Shown in pieces: positions 26,511 through 37,739 of a stretch of 64,000 nt of DNA. Location of the stretch: contig NZ_BMTT01000001.1 of NCBI RefSeq assembly GCF_014649815.1, positions 434,001 through 498,000 on the forward strand, written 5' to 3'. Within the stretch, counting starts at the first letter, position 1. Each line of letters opens with the position of its first letter. This stretch comes from Streptomyces mutabilis. Its GTDB lineage: Bacteria; Actinomycetota; Actinomycetes; Streptomycetales; Streptomycetaceae. The translations under genes were made by a program, and so were the position numbers. The notes under the pieces were generated by a model. It ran no database searches and was not told where the DNA came from. It saw only the letters and a program-made list of their open reading frames with translations.

Positions 26511-27424
26511 TGTCGGGCACCGCGCGAAAGCCGGAACGGGAGGTCACTCTTGGGCACGATCTGCACGTCGAGGTCGATCCGGATGCCGGGGCCGACGACG
26601 GCGATGCCGCGCGCCGGCATCGTCTGCCAGCTGACCGTGAAGTCGTCGCGGTGCAACTCGGTGGTGGCACGGCAGGCCGCCCGCGTCTCACCCTCCATGC
26701 CGTTGCCGAGGCCGAGGTACTCGGCGTCCAGCGTGACCGTGCGGGTCACTCCGTGCAGGGACAGAGTGCCGGTCACCGCCCACCGGTTGCCGCCCCGGTG
26801 CGTGAACTTCTCGCTGTAGAACTCCAGCGTCGGGAACCGCTGCACGTCCAGGAAGTCGGCGGATCGCAGGTGGTCGTCGCGCATCTTCACGTCGGTGTCG
26901 ATGGACGCCGCGTCGATCACCACGTGCATCGCCGACTGATCCATGTCCTCGCCGATGCGCACCGCGCCGGCGAACGCGTTGAACCGGCCGTGGACGCGGG
27001 AGAGCCCGATGTGCCGCGCGGTGAACGCGATCGAGGAGTGCGTCGGCTCGATCTCCCGGTCCCCCGGCGCCGGCAGCTGCGCGGGCTGGGCCACCTGCAG
27101 GGTCACGTCGCCGAGCGACGCCGGCGCGTCCCCGGTGACCGTCGCGGACGCCCGGTAGGGCGTGTAGCCCTCGGCGGACTCGGCAAGCCGGTACTCCCCC
27201 GCGGGCACCGTCGCCAGGAACGACCCGAAGGGGTCCGTCCCGCCACCGATCACCTTGCGCCCCATGGTGTCGCTGACCGCGAACTCAGCGTTCGGCACCG
27301 GCTCGTCGACGGGGTCGAGGACCCGGCAGCTGAGTACTCCCCCGTTCGGCGGAGTCGGCACCGCGGCGAGGGGACCCGTCCGTTGCATGCGCTTCGTTCG
27401 GCTTCCCAGCAAGGGGCCGATCAT
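26498..27424 (-). CDS. YceI-family lipid-binding protein with a carboxypeptidase-regulatory-like domain
   Basis: 308 residues. About residues 25-110 form a beta-sandwich repeat (LSCRVLDPVDEPVPNAEFAV, GEYRLAESAEGYTPY). About 125-300 are a YceI lipocalin (EPTHSSIAFTARHIGLSRVHGRF, AASIDTDVKMRDDHLRSADFL, GTLSLHGVTRTVTLD). YceI proteins bind isoprenoid or polyprenyl lipids. No signal peptide is visible, so this one may be cytoplasmic. The ATG at 27424 is chosen for a GAGGG site about nine bases upstream. A repeated element lies in its promoter region. Confidence 0.85.
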   Translation of the reverse strand: MIGPLLGSRTKRMQRTGPLAAVPTPPNGGVLSCRVLDPVDEPVPNAEFAVSDTMGRKVIGGGTDPFGSFLATVPAGEYRLAESAEGYTPYRASATVTGDAPASLGDVTLQVAQPAQLPAPGDREIEPTHSSIAFTARHIGLSRVHGRFNAFAGAVRIGEDMDQSAMHVVIDAASIDTDVKMRDDHLRSADFLDVQRFPTLEFYSEKFTHRGGNRWAVTGTLSLHGVTRTVTLDAEYLGLGNGMEGETRAACRATTELHRDDFTVSWQTMPARGIAVVGPGIRIDLDVQIVPKSDLPFRLSRGARQWHP

Positions 27425-27444
27425 CTGCGACACCCTCTGCGAGA

Positions 27445-27466
27445 CGTTGACGAATTCGTTGACGAA
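27445..27466. repeat. Tandem CGTTGACGAA repeat upstream of the YceI gene
   Basis: CGTTGACGAA occurs at 27445-27454 and 27457-27466, 12 bases apart. The junction contains the palindrome ACGAATTCGT. It starts about 20 bases upstream of the YceI start and could be an operator, for example for a MarR-type regulator. Confidence 0.4.
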
Positions 27467-27623
27467 GAAACAGTCGATCACCGATGGGGCTTTCGAGGCA
27501 ACACGGACCCACATCACGGGAAACCGGCACATGTACAGGGAGTACGCACGAGTGCCCGGGAGTCGGCGATCTCACCGATCCCGGCCCGATTCCTCACGGG
27601 CGACACCCGGCTCCGTCACGGGC

Positions 27624-27651
27624 CGGCCCCGCCTCCTCGTCGGCGGGGCCG
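27624..27651. terminator. Terminator after the N-acetyltransferase gene
   Basis: A ten-pair stem, CGGCCCCGCC with GGCGGGGCCG, with an eight-base loop, lies 26 bases past the stop of the acetyltransferase gene on the minus strand and ends the comEA-comEC-nat transcript. Confidence 0.75.
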
Positions 27652-27677
27652 TTCTCCTCATCGAGGACCCTGTCCCG

Positions 27678-28505
27678 TCATCCGCCGGGTACTGCCGGCA
27701 CCTCGTCGAGGTGGACGCCGAAGCGGTCCCGGTACGCCGCCAGCACCTCCTCGTCCGTCGCCAGTTCGCGCTCCTCCCGCCCGCCGTCGGGGGTGGTCGT
27801 CGTGAGCCTGCGCCCGCTGAGCGTGATCCTTCCTCCGTCCTCCGTGAGCCGCGAGCACACCGGCGACCGCAGGAAGTGCGACCGCGGCGAGGTGCTGTGC
27901 CACCACGCGCCGGACACGAAGTCGCCGAGCACCCTCGGGCGCGGTTCCACCCGGTACACGGCCTCCCCGTCGCGCAGCACGTCCAGGTCGGCCGCCCGGG
28001 GCGAGTCGTGCCCGCCGCGCACCCCGGCCTCGTCCGGTCCCGCCTCGACGATCCGGAACGTCCCCCCGGGGTCCTCCTGCTCGCCCCGCTCCGCGAACTC
28101 CAGCGGACCGTGGCTGTGCGCCCCGAACCCGACGTCCGCCAGCCAGTCGCCTCCGTCCACCGTTCGCACGAGCAGCGCCAGATGGTCGTACGGAATCCCG
28201 AGTGCTCCCCCCTCCCCGTACACCCGCGCCGCGAGCAGCGTGACCTCGTACCCGAGCGCGGTCAGCAACGCACCGAAAAGACCGTTGAGTTCGTAGCAGA
28301 ACCCGCCTCGCCCTGCGCCCACGACCTTGTCCAGCAGCCGCTCCTCCTGCAGCACGATCTCCTCGCCCAGGTGGACGGAGAGGTTCTCGAACGGCACCGT
28401 CCGCAAATGACGCAGGTGCAGCTCGCGCAGGGCATCGAGGGTGGGCCACGCCGGGTACTCGGCTCCCAGCCGGCGGAGGTAGGCGTCGACCTGTGGTGTG
28501 TCCAT
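27678..28505 (-). CDS. nat: Arylamine N-acetyltransferase
   Basis: 275 residues with a complete NAT triad: C70 in RGGFCYELN, H108 in YDHLALLV and D124 in WLADVGFG. The N-terminal helical bundle includes LRTVPFENLSVHLGE. It transfers acetyl groups from acetyl-CoA to arylamines or hydrazines, and related enzymes in actinomycetes also act as amide synthases in secondary metabolism. It starts five bases after the comEC stop, so it is the last gene of that operon. The natural substrate is not evident. Confidence 0.92.
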   Translation of the reverse strand: MDTPQVDAYLRRLGAEYPAWPTLDALRELHLRHLRTVPFENLSVHLGEEIVLQEERLLDKVVGAGRGGFCYELNGLFGALLTALGYEVTLLAARVYGEGGALGIPYDHLALLVRTVDGGDWLADVGFGAHSHGPLEFAERGEQEDPGGTFRIVEAGPDEAGVRGGHDSPRAADLDVLRDGEAVYRVEPRPRVLGDFVSGAWWHSTSPRSHFLRSPVCSRLTEDGGRITLSGRRLTTTTPDGGREERELATDEEVLAAYRDRFGVHLDEVPAVPGG

Positions 28506-28510
28506 GGCCC

Positions 28511-31231
28511 TCAGTCTCCCGCCACCCGCAGCGCCCCGCCCGTGCCGGTGACCGCCAGCGGCCCGTCCCGGTCCGTACGCAGCACCAACGCGCCGCCGGA
28601 CCGCAGCACCTCGACGGTGGCGGGCGCCGGGTGCCCGTACGTGTTGTCCTCACCGCAGCTGATGAGCGCCAGCCGCGGGGCCACCTTGCGCATGAGGCCG
28701 GGATCCTGGTGGGCGGAGCCGTGGTGGGCCACCTTCAGGACGTCGACCCCTTCCAGCGCCGCAGCCGCCGGTGAACTCGCCAGCCGTTGCTGGGCCGGCG
28801 GTTCCAGGTCCCCGAGCAGCAGCAGACGCAGCCCGGCCGTCCGCACCAGCAGAGTGACGCTGGCGTCGTTGGGCCCTTCCGTGCCCTCCCATGGGGCCGG
28901 TTGCGGACTCGACGGTGAGCCCGGCACCGCGCCCGACGGTGCCGGCGGCGACGGCTTCGGTGGCGGCGGTGGCCACACCACCTGCCAGGACAGCGGACCG
29001 GTACGCCGCCGTTCCCCGGCGGCGGCGTGCCGCAGGGGGACCCCCCGGGCCATCGCCTGCCTGCGGACGAAGCCGGCCTGGTCCGCGGGCTCTTCGAGGG
29101 CAGTGGTCTCGATCGCCCCCACCGAGCGCCCCCGCAGCACCCCGGGCAGCCCCGCCACGTGGTCGGCGTGGAAGTGGGTCAGCACCACGAGCGGAACCCG
29201 GGTGACGCCGAGCGAGCGCAGACAGTGGTCGACCAGTGCCGGGTCGGGCCCGGCGTCCACGACCACGCCCGTGCCCCCACCCGCCGCCAGCACCAGCGCG
29301 TCGCCCTGTCCCACGTCGCACATCACCATCCGCCAGCCCTGCGGGGGCCACCCCTTGATCACCCGGGCCAAGGGCGGCGGCTGCACCACCGCCAGCACCA
29401 GCACCACCGCGACCGCACCGCACCACCAGGGACGCGCCGGCAGGCGCCGGACCAGGAACAGCACCCCCAGCGTGGCCAGCGCGAGCAGCGCCGCCCCGGC
29501 CCAGCTGCCCGGCCAGTCCACTCCCGCGCCGGGCAGCGCGGCGCCGGTGCGGGCGATCGCCGCGATCCACTCGGCCGGCCAGCCTCCGCACCAGGCCAGG
29601 CCCTCGGCCACCGGCATGGCCGCCGGTGCCGTCGCCAGCGCGGCGAAACCCAGCACCGTGGCCGGTGCCACCGCGAACTCCGCGAGCAGGTTGCACGGCA
29701 CCGCCACCAGGCTCACCCGCGCCGACAGCACGGCTACGACCGGCGCGCACAGGGCCTGCGCCGCGCCGGCGGCGGCCAGCGCCTCGGCGAGCCGCGGAGG
29801 AACCCCCCGTCGGCGCAACGCCGCGCTCCACCGCGGGGCGAGCGTGAGCAGCGCCCCGGTGGCCAGCACGGAGAGCAGGAAGCCGTAACTGCGGGCCAGC
29901 CACGGGTCGTACAGCACCAGCAGCAGCACGGCCGTCGCCAGCGCCGGGAGCAGGGATCTGCGGCGCCCGGTGGCCAGGGCCAGCAGGGCGACGCCACCGC
30001 ACGCGGCGGCCCGCAGCACGCTCGGGTCGGGACGGCACACGACGACGAAGGCCAGCGCGAGCATCCCGCCGAGCAGCGCGGTCGTCCGCAGGGAGATACC
30101 GAGACGTGGTGCGAGCCCCCGGCGTTCGCTGCGCTGGGCCAGCCCGGGCGGTCCGAGCAGCAGGGCGAGCACGATCGTGAAGTTGGCTCCGGACACGGCC
30201 AGTGTGTGCGCGAGGTCGGTCTCCTTGAACGCCTCCTCCAGCTCGGGTGTGATGCGCGAGGTGTCCCCGACGACCAGCCCCGGCAGCAGGGCCCGCGCGT
30301 CCGCAGACAGGCCGTCGGTGGCCTCCCGCAGACCGGCCCGCAGCCGTCCCGCGAACCGCTGCGCGCCCGACGGCCCGGCCACCACGTCCGGTGCCTTCCC
30401 ATCGCCCCGTACCCGCAGCACGGCGGCGACGCGGTCCCCGCGCGTCCTCGGGGGCGCCGCGCGGGCGGTGACCCGGAGCCGTGTGGTGGGCAGCAGTTCC
30501 AGCCAGTGCGCGCTGCCGGGACCGGCACGGGGGTTCGGCACGTCGCCCGGGGCGCGCGGTGGGGCAGGCCCCTGTCCCCTCGCTCCCCCTTGGTCCGACC
30601 CCTCGTCCCCGCCCACGTCGACGAGCATCAGCACCGGCGTCCGTGTCAGCACCTCCCTTCCGCCGGCCTCGGTCACCCGTCGTACGTCGCCCTCGATCAA
30701 CACGGTGGGCGGCACCGCCCGGTTGCCCCGGACCCGGGGCCGGGTGAGGCCGGGGTCGGCGGTGACCTCGACCTCCGCGGTGACGGTGGCGTACTGCCGG
30801 GCCAGCTCCGGTACGGGCCCGCGGCGCAGGTCGGCGCCGTGCAGCCCGGCCGAGGCCGCGGACGCGGCGACGCAGAGGAGAACGGCGGCGACCGACGCGC
30901 GCGGCCGTCCGCGCGCGGGACTCGGTCTCCCCGCCCTCAGCAGCAGTGCGCCTGCCACGACCAGACCGACCGTCACGGTGCCCACGGCCCACCCGGTGGG
31001 CGCGTCCAGCGTCAGCGCCGCCGTGGCCCAGGCGGCGAGGGCGGGCGCCACCAACCGCAGATCCACGGGCCCTTCCTGCCGGGGGTGGGCCGCCCCGAGC
31101 CGGTGCCCGGACGCGGCGTGCACGGCCGCGCGCGCAGGCGCCGTCCCGTCGGACGAGGACCGCTGCGTGGCCGGCCGCCCGGCGTCCGTGCCGTTGTCGG
31201 CACCCGTCTGCGCGTCCGTCCCGGTGCTCAT
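28511..31231 (-). CDS. comEC: ComEC/Rec2-type DNA channel protein
   Basis: 906 residues. An N-terminal membrane and OB-like region is followed by the competence core of many helices (AHTLAVSGANFTIVLALLL, VVCRPDPSVLRAA). A C-terminal metallo-beta-lactamase-like domain has CDVGQGDALVL, THFHADHVAGLPG and KVAHHGSAHQDP. ComEC carries single-stranded DNA across the membrane in transformable bacteria. Streptomycetes are not known to be naturally competent, so its role here is open. The ATG overlaps the comEA stop (ATGA). Confidence 0.9.
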   Translation of the reverse strand: MSTGTDAQTGADNGTDAGRPATQRSSSDGTAPARAAVHAASGHRLGAAHPRQEGPVDLRLVAPALAAWATAALTLDAPTGWAVGTVTVGLVVAGALLLRAGRPSPARGRPRASVAAVLLCVAASAASAGLHGADLRRGPVPELARQYATVTAEVEVTADPGLTRPRVRGNRAVPPTVLIEGDVRRVTEAGGREVLTRTPVLMLVDVGGDEGSDQGGARGQGPAPPRAPGDVPNPRAGPGSAHWLELLPTTRLRVTARAAPPRTRGDRVAAVLRVRGDGKAPDVVAGPSGAQRFAGRLRAGLREATDGLSADARALLPGLVVGDTSRITPELEEAFKETDLAHTLAVSGANFTIVLALLLGPPGLAQRSERRGLAPRLGISLRTTALLGGMLALAFVVVCRPDPSVLRAAACGGVALLALATGRRRSLLPALATAVLLLVLYDPWLARSYGFLLSVLATGALLTLAPRWSAALRRRGVPPRLAEALAAAGAAQALCAPVVAVLSARVSLVAVPCNLLAEFAVAPATVLGFAALATAPAAMPVAEGLAWCGGWPAEWIAAIARTGAALPGAGVDWPGSWAGAALLALATLGVLFLVRRLPARPWWCGAVAVVLVLAVVQPPPLARVIKGWPPQGWRMVMCDVGQGDALVLAAGGGTGVVVDAGPDPALVDHCLRSLGVTRVPLVVLTHFHADHVAGLPGVLRGRSVGAIETTALEEPADQAGFVRRQAMARGVPLRHAAAGERRRTGPLSWQVVWPPPPPKPSPPAPSGAVPGSPSSPQPAPWEGTEGPNDASVTLLVRTAGLRLLLLGDLEPPAQQRLASSPAAAALEGVDVLKVAHHGSAHQDPGLMRKVAPRLALISCGEDNTYGHPAPATVEVLRSGGALVLRTDRDGPLAVTGTGGALRVAGD

Positions 31232-32373
31232 GGCCGCACGAGGTTCCGTAGGTCGGCGAAGCGGCGTTCGCCGATGCCGTTGACCTCACGCAGTTCGTCG
31301 ACCGAGCGGAAGCCGCCGTGCCGGGCGCGGTAGTCGATGATGTGCTGGGCCAGCACCGGGCCGACGCCCGGGAGGGTGTCGAGCTGGTCGGCGGTCGCCG
31401 TGCTGAGGGAGACCGGCGCCGCGGGTGCCGCTCCCGCAGCCGCGCCACCCGGGCCACCCGGGGCGGTACCGCCGGGGACGGCCCCCGTGGCCTGTGCGGG
31501 GGCGCCGACGATCACCTGCTCACCGTCCACGAGGAAGCGAGCGCGGTTCAGCCCGTCTGTCCTGGTGCCCGGCCGCACGCCCCCGGCGGCGCGCAGGGCG
31601 TCCGCGACCCGTGAACCGGCCGGAAGGCGGTGGACCCCGGGCTCGCGCACCTTGCCGCCGACGTCGACCACGATTTCGGCCCCGGTCGTCGCCGTCGCCG
31701 TGCCCTCGGTCGGGCCCTCGGCAGCTGCGTCGTCGTCGGCCACCTCACCGCTCCCGTCGGCACCGTACGCCGCCGCCTCCCGTACCACCTCGGGCGCCGA
31801 CACGGGCTGTGTCCGGCCGGTCCGGAAGTGCTGCACGGCGAAGACCGCCGCGACGACGAGCAGCACCGTGAGCGCGGCTGCGCTGCGCCGTTCCATCCCG
31901 CACCGCGTCTGCAGCCACACCGGCATCCGCTCCCGCAGAGCATGCCCGGCGCGTTCCCGCCAGGTGGCCGCGTCGCCGTCCGCACCGCCCGCGGTCCGCA
32001 TGCCGCCCACGGCACCGACTTCGGCACCCGCGGCGTCGGAGACGTGCGCGGCCTCGACGGCGCCCGGTCCGGCCTCTGCCCGCCCGCGTTCTCCCGCCTG
32101 CCGCACCTCGACAGGTGGGCCCTTCCCCGACTCGCCCCGCGAGCCGGGACGTTCGCCGAAGATCGCCTCCGCGCGGAGACGGAGGTCGTCCGCGGGCACG
32201 CGACGGCGTCCGTGCCGTGCCCGCACGGGCGGGCCGGAGCCAGAGCGCGAGCGGGTGCGGGATACGCGGCGGTGTCGTAGCCGGCCGTCGGAGGCCGGTT
32301 CGCGGCCGGGGCCGCTGGTCGCGTTCGCTGTACGTGAGCGTGATCGAAGAGCCATGCGAGGAGGATCCGACAC
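31228..32373 (-). CDS. comEA: ComEA-type helix-hairpin-helix DNA-binding protein
   Basis: 381 residues, longer than the usual 200-250. The first 160 residues are low-complexity and Arg/Gly/Ala-rich. A single membrane segment follows (SAAALTVLLVVAAVFAVQHF), then an SLBB-type domain (VDVGGKVREPGVHRLPAGS) and two helix-hairpin-helix motifs (LDTLPGVGPVLAQHIIDYR and VNGIGERRFADLRNLV). It should bind DNA outside the membrane and hand it to ComEC. Start is uncertain: GTG at 32373 or ATG at 32355. Confidence 0.88.
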   Translation of the reverse strand: MSDPPRMALRSRSRTANATSGPGREPASDGRLRHRRVSRTRSRSGSGPPVRARHGRRRVPADDLRLRAEAIFGERPGSRGESGKGPPVEVRQAGERGRAEAGPGAVEAAHVSDAAGAEVGAVGGMRTAGGADGDAATWRERAGHALRERMPVWLQTRCGMERRSAAALTVLLVVAAVFAVQHFRTGRTQPVSAPEVVREAAAYGADGSGEVADDDAAAEGPTEGTATATTGAEIVVDVGGKVREPGVHRLPAGSRVADALRAAGGVRPGTRTDGLNRARFLVDGEQVIVGAPAQATGAVPGGTAPGGPGGAAAGAAPAAPVSLSTATADQLDTLPGVGPVLAQHIIDYRARHGGFRSVDELREVNGIGERRFADLRNLVRP

Positions 32374-32489
32374 CTCGCCCGACCCGCGATGATCTTGCTC
32401 GCTTTCCGGGGACTACTCGCGGGTTGTGGACAACTCCGTCCCTCACCCGGGTGACATGACGGACCTCACCGGGGCAGCCCGGCGCCGCC

Positions 32490-33335
32490 TCACCGCGACG
32501 AGACCACGACCCCCAGCAACCCCGGCCCCGTATGCGCCCCGATCACCGCACCGACCTCGCTCACATGCAGGTCGGCCAGGTCCGGCACCCGGTCCCGCAG
32601 ACGCTCCGCCAGGGCCGACGCCCGGTCGGGGGCGGCGAGGTGGTGTACGGCGATGTCGACGGGTGCGCCGCCCGCGCGGTCAGCGACGATCTCCTCCAGC
32701 CGCGCGATGGCCCTGGACGCCGTGCGTACCTTCTCCATGGGCTCGATGCGGCCACCGTCCAGCCGCAGCAGCGGCTTCACCGCGAGCGCGGATCCGAACA
32801 GTGCCTGGGCGGCCCCGATCCGACCGCCCCGGCGCAGGTAGTCGAGGGTGTCGACGTAGAAGTACGCGGAGGTGCCCGCGGCCCGCTTCTCGGCGGCCGT
32901 CACGGCCTCGTCCACCGTGCCACCCGTCTCCGCGGCCTCCGCCGCGGCGAGCGCGCAGAACCCGAGGGCCATCGCGATCATGCCGGTGTCCACGACCCGC
33001 ACCGGGACCGGTGCCTCACGCGCGGCGACGACGGCCGCGTCGTACGTGCCCGAGAGTTCCGCGGAGAGGTGGAGGGAGACGATGCCGTCGGCGCCGGACT
33101 CGGCGATCCGGCGGTAGGCCGCGGCGAAGAGCTCGGGGGCGGGCCGGGATGTGGTGACCGGCCGCCGTTTCTGCAGGGCCTGGGCCAGCGAGCGGGTCGA
33201 GATCTCGGTGCCCTCTTCCAGTGCCTGGTCGCCGAGGACGACGGTCAGGGGTACCGCGGTGATGCCGTGCCGCTCCATCGTCCGGGCCGGGAGGTAGGCC
33301 GTTGAATCCGTGACGATCGCGACATGGCGGGACAT
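32490..33335 (-). CDS. DegV-family fatty-acid-binding protein
   Basis: 281 residues. The FakB/DegV layout is seen in VAIVTDSTAYLP, the SRPAPELF loop, SGTYDAA, VVDTGMIAMALG, LDYLRRGGRIG and the C-terminal IGAHTGPGLLGVVV. These proteins hold a fatty acid for phosphorylation by a FakA kinase, but in many actinobacteria the partner is unknown and none is in this window. It precedes comEA by about 115 bases on the same strand. Confidence 0.88.
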   Translation of the reverse strand: MSRHVAIVTDSTAYLPARTMERHGITAVPLTVVLGDQALEEGTEISTRSLAQALQKRRPVTTSRPAPELFAAAYRRIAESGADGIVSLHLSAELSGTYDAAVVAAREAPVPVRVVDTGMIAMALGFCALAAAEAAETGGTVDEAVTAAEKRAAGTSAYFYVDTLDYLRRGGRIGAAQALFGSALAVKPLLRLDGGRIEPMEKVRTASRAIARLEEIVADRAGGAPVDIAVHHLAAPDRASALAERLRDRVPDLADLHVSEVGAVIGAHTGPGLLGVVVSSR

Positions 33336-33407
33336 GAGCTGGAGGTTACCTGCCGTAGCGCCCCTCCGGCAGCCCGGCCCCGACGACCGGCGCCCACCGG
33401 GCCGTGA

Positions 33408-34142
33408 TCAGGTCGTGCTCTCCGGGCGGGCCTTCTTCTGCCACGGGTACACGGGGCTCGGAGCGGGTGGGTCGATGACCGGCCGCGCCGGCTCCTCGGC
33501 CGGCTCGGGCCGCGGGACCTTAGGCCAACTCTGCGGGGCGGGCGGGGCGTCGGCGGCCGGCGCCTGGGGCCAGGACGGCGGCGCGGCGGCGGGCTCCGTC
33601 TCGGTCCAGTGCCGCAGGGCGCCGGCCTCGACGTCGATCTGTGCGCTCAGCGAGTCCAGGTCGTCGTCGGCGAAGCGGTGGGCCCGGTCGTGGGCCGCCC
33701 AGCGCAGGGACTCGGCGGAGCGGGTGATGCGCTCGGTGCGTTCCCGCAGCTCGGGCAGGCGCTGGGCGAGCGCGGCACGGTCGGGCTCGGACTCCAGCCG
33801 CTTGAGCTCGCCGTCCAGCTCGAACCCGTGCGCGCTGAGCCGCTCGAAGAGTGCGAGGGACTCCTTGAGGGACTCGTCCTCGGCCACGCGCGCGTGCAGC
33901 GCGTCCTGTGTGGCCCGCATCGACGTGCGCAAGGTCAGCCGCAGCTGGGCCAGCTCGGCCGCCGGACCCACCTGGACGAGGGACCTGGCCCGCAGGGTGT
34001 GGTCCTCGACGGTGCGGCGGGCCTGGGTGATGCCGCGGTCCACGCTGCGCTTGGCCGCGCCGACGGCCTTGACCGTGGCGTAGACCCCCAGCACGACGGC
34101 GAGCAGGAAGAGCAGGGCGAATACCGTGATCACTGCTTCCAC
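33408..34142 (-). CDS. Single-span membrane protein with coiled-coil domain
   Basis: 244 residues from a GTG with a strong GGAGGAG site six bases away. A membrane segment at the extreme N terminus (VITVFALLFLLAVVLGVYA) is followed by about 140 residues of helical, charged sequence with heptad character (ELAQLRLTLRTSMRATQDAL, ELRERTERITRSAESLRWAA) and a proline-rich tail. It looks like a scaffold or sensor with a cytoplasmic coiled coil. No family I recognise. Transcribed alone, downstream of leuS. Confidence 0.72.
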   Translation of the reverse strand: MEAVITVFALLFLLAVVLGVYATVKAVGAAKRSVDRGITQARRTVEDHTLRARSLVQVGPAAELAQLRLTLRTSMRATQDALHARVAEDESLKESLALFERLSAHGFELDGELKRLESEPDRAALAQRLPELRERTERITRSAESLRWAAHDRAHRFADDDLDSLSAQIDVEAGALRHWTETEPAAAPPSWPQAPAADAPPAPQSWPKVPRPEPAEEPARPVIDPPAPSPVYPWQKKARPESTT

Positions 34143-34235
34143 GAAGCTCCTCCTCCGAGCGTCCGGCCCGCGCACCGGCGGACCACGGCGCTCTCCGCGC
34201 CGCTCTTCCACGGTAAACGCAGCGGACAGGCCCGA

Positions 34236-34250
34236 GGTTCCGACGGAACC
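34236..34250. terminator. Small hairpin downstream of leuS
   Basis: GGTTCC-GAC-GGAACC, six pairs, about 65 bases past the leuS stop on the minus strand. Weak candidate terminator. Confidence 0.35.
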
Positions 34251-34313
34251 CCGAACCTGCCCGCACTCATCCCTGAACCGGCCCTGAAGAGCACCTAGGG
34301 GACTACCCCGGCA

Positions 34314-37202
<2,889 letters not shown>

Positions 37203-37231
37203 GATCCTCAAAGCTCCATCGATCGTCTCTG

Positions 37232-37267
37232 CCAGCGGCTGCGACATTCAAGACCAGCGGCTGCGAC
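37232..37267. repeat. 14-base direct repeat in the leuS leader
   Basis: CCAGCGGCTGCGAC occurs at 37232-37245 and 37254-37267 (22-base period) between the attenuator and the chosen leuS start. The copies surround the upstream ATG (37247). It may come from a local duplication. Confidence 0.6.
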
Positions 37268-37280
37268 TGCCGGGAAATGA

Positions 37281-37304
37281 AAAATCCCCTCGCACAGGAG
37301 GGGA
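37281..37304 (-). terminator. Attenuator terminator of leuS
   Basis: On the minus strand TCCCCT pairs with AGGGGA across an eight-base loop and is followed by TTTTT, a rare true U tract in this GC-rich window. It lies 47 bases past the leader peptide stop. A competing pairing is visible: GCCGCGC at the end of the leader (37354-37360) with GCGCGGC just before the terminator (37306-37312). Confidence 0.8.
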
Positions 37305-37350
37305 CGCCGCGCCGATTCCGACCGCCGGAACGGACCGGGGTCGGGACTGA

Positions 37351-37389
37351 TCAGCGCGGCTCGCTAAGCAGAAGGCGTACGGCACGCAT
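37351..37389 (-). CDS. leuS leader peptide (three Leu codons)
   Basis: A 12-codon reading frame encoding MRAVRLLLSEPR then TGA. It has CTT CTG CTT in the middle and includes the rare CTT codon twice. No ribosome site precedes the ATG, but a TACCCT -10 element ends seven bases upstream, so the message is probably leaderless. Ribosome stalling at the Leu codons under leucyl-tRNA shortage would favour read-through into leuS. Confidence 0.8.
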   Translation of the reverse strand: MRAVRLLLSEPR

Positions 37390-37395
37390 GGCGCC

Positions 37396-37401
37396 AGGGT
37401 A
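37396..37401 (-). promoter_or_regulatory. -10 element for the leuS leader transcript
   Basis: TACCCT on the minus strand fits TAnnnT and places the transcription start at or next to the A of the leader ATG. The -35 region is GC-rich and not recognisable. Confidence 0.55.
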
Positions 37402-37739
37402 CCGCAGTCGCCGAGCGGGCCGCGACGGGCTTCCCTCGGAGCCCTGGTTCGCCGCCCACCGGCCGCCGGACTCCGCCCGTCGGCCGGAAACCTGGACCAA
37501 GGCCAAAGGTTACTTCGCGTAACTACCGCTAAAGGACAACACCACGAGCGCATTGTCGTTCGATAACAACGCAATAACTCAAACCCCGTACCCGTGGGTA
37601 TGGCGCCACTTAGAGTGCGGCAGCGGGACCGCTTTCCCGAACCGCTCGGAGTCGCCCCGATGAACCCTCCCCTGATCCATCCCCGCAGCGACAGCTCACC
37701 CCCTCCCCGCGCGTCCCTGACGTGGGGAGGCATGCCGTG
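37402..37739. other. Intergenic regulatory region between leuS and the redox module
   Basis: No gene. The left part is GC-rich. About 37500-37615 is distinctly AT-richer than the rest of the window and contains the small palindrome GTTACTTCGCGTAAC (37509-37523) and a stretch, TTGTCGTTCGATAACAACGC, near 37555 that may hold the promoter of the cytochrome gene. No transcription start can be fixed by eye. Confidence 0.5.

Noticed and set aside
28511-32373. Evidence of natural competence
   Set aside because: comEA and comEC are widespread in non-competent actinomycetes, and no pilus or DNA-processing genes are present in the window.
37203-37403. T-box riboswitch upstream of leuS
   Set aside because: No T-box antiterminator sequence or specifier hairpin is visible; a leader peptide with Leu codons and a simple terminator explains the region better.
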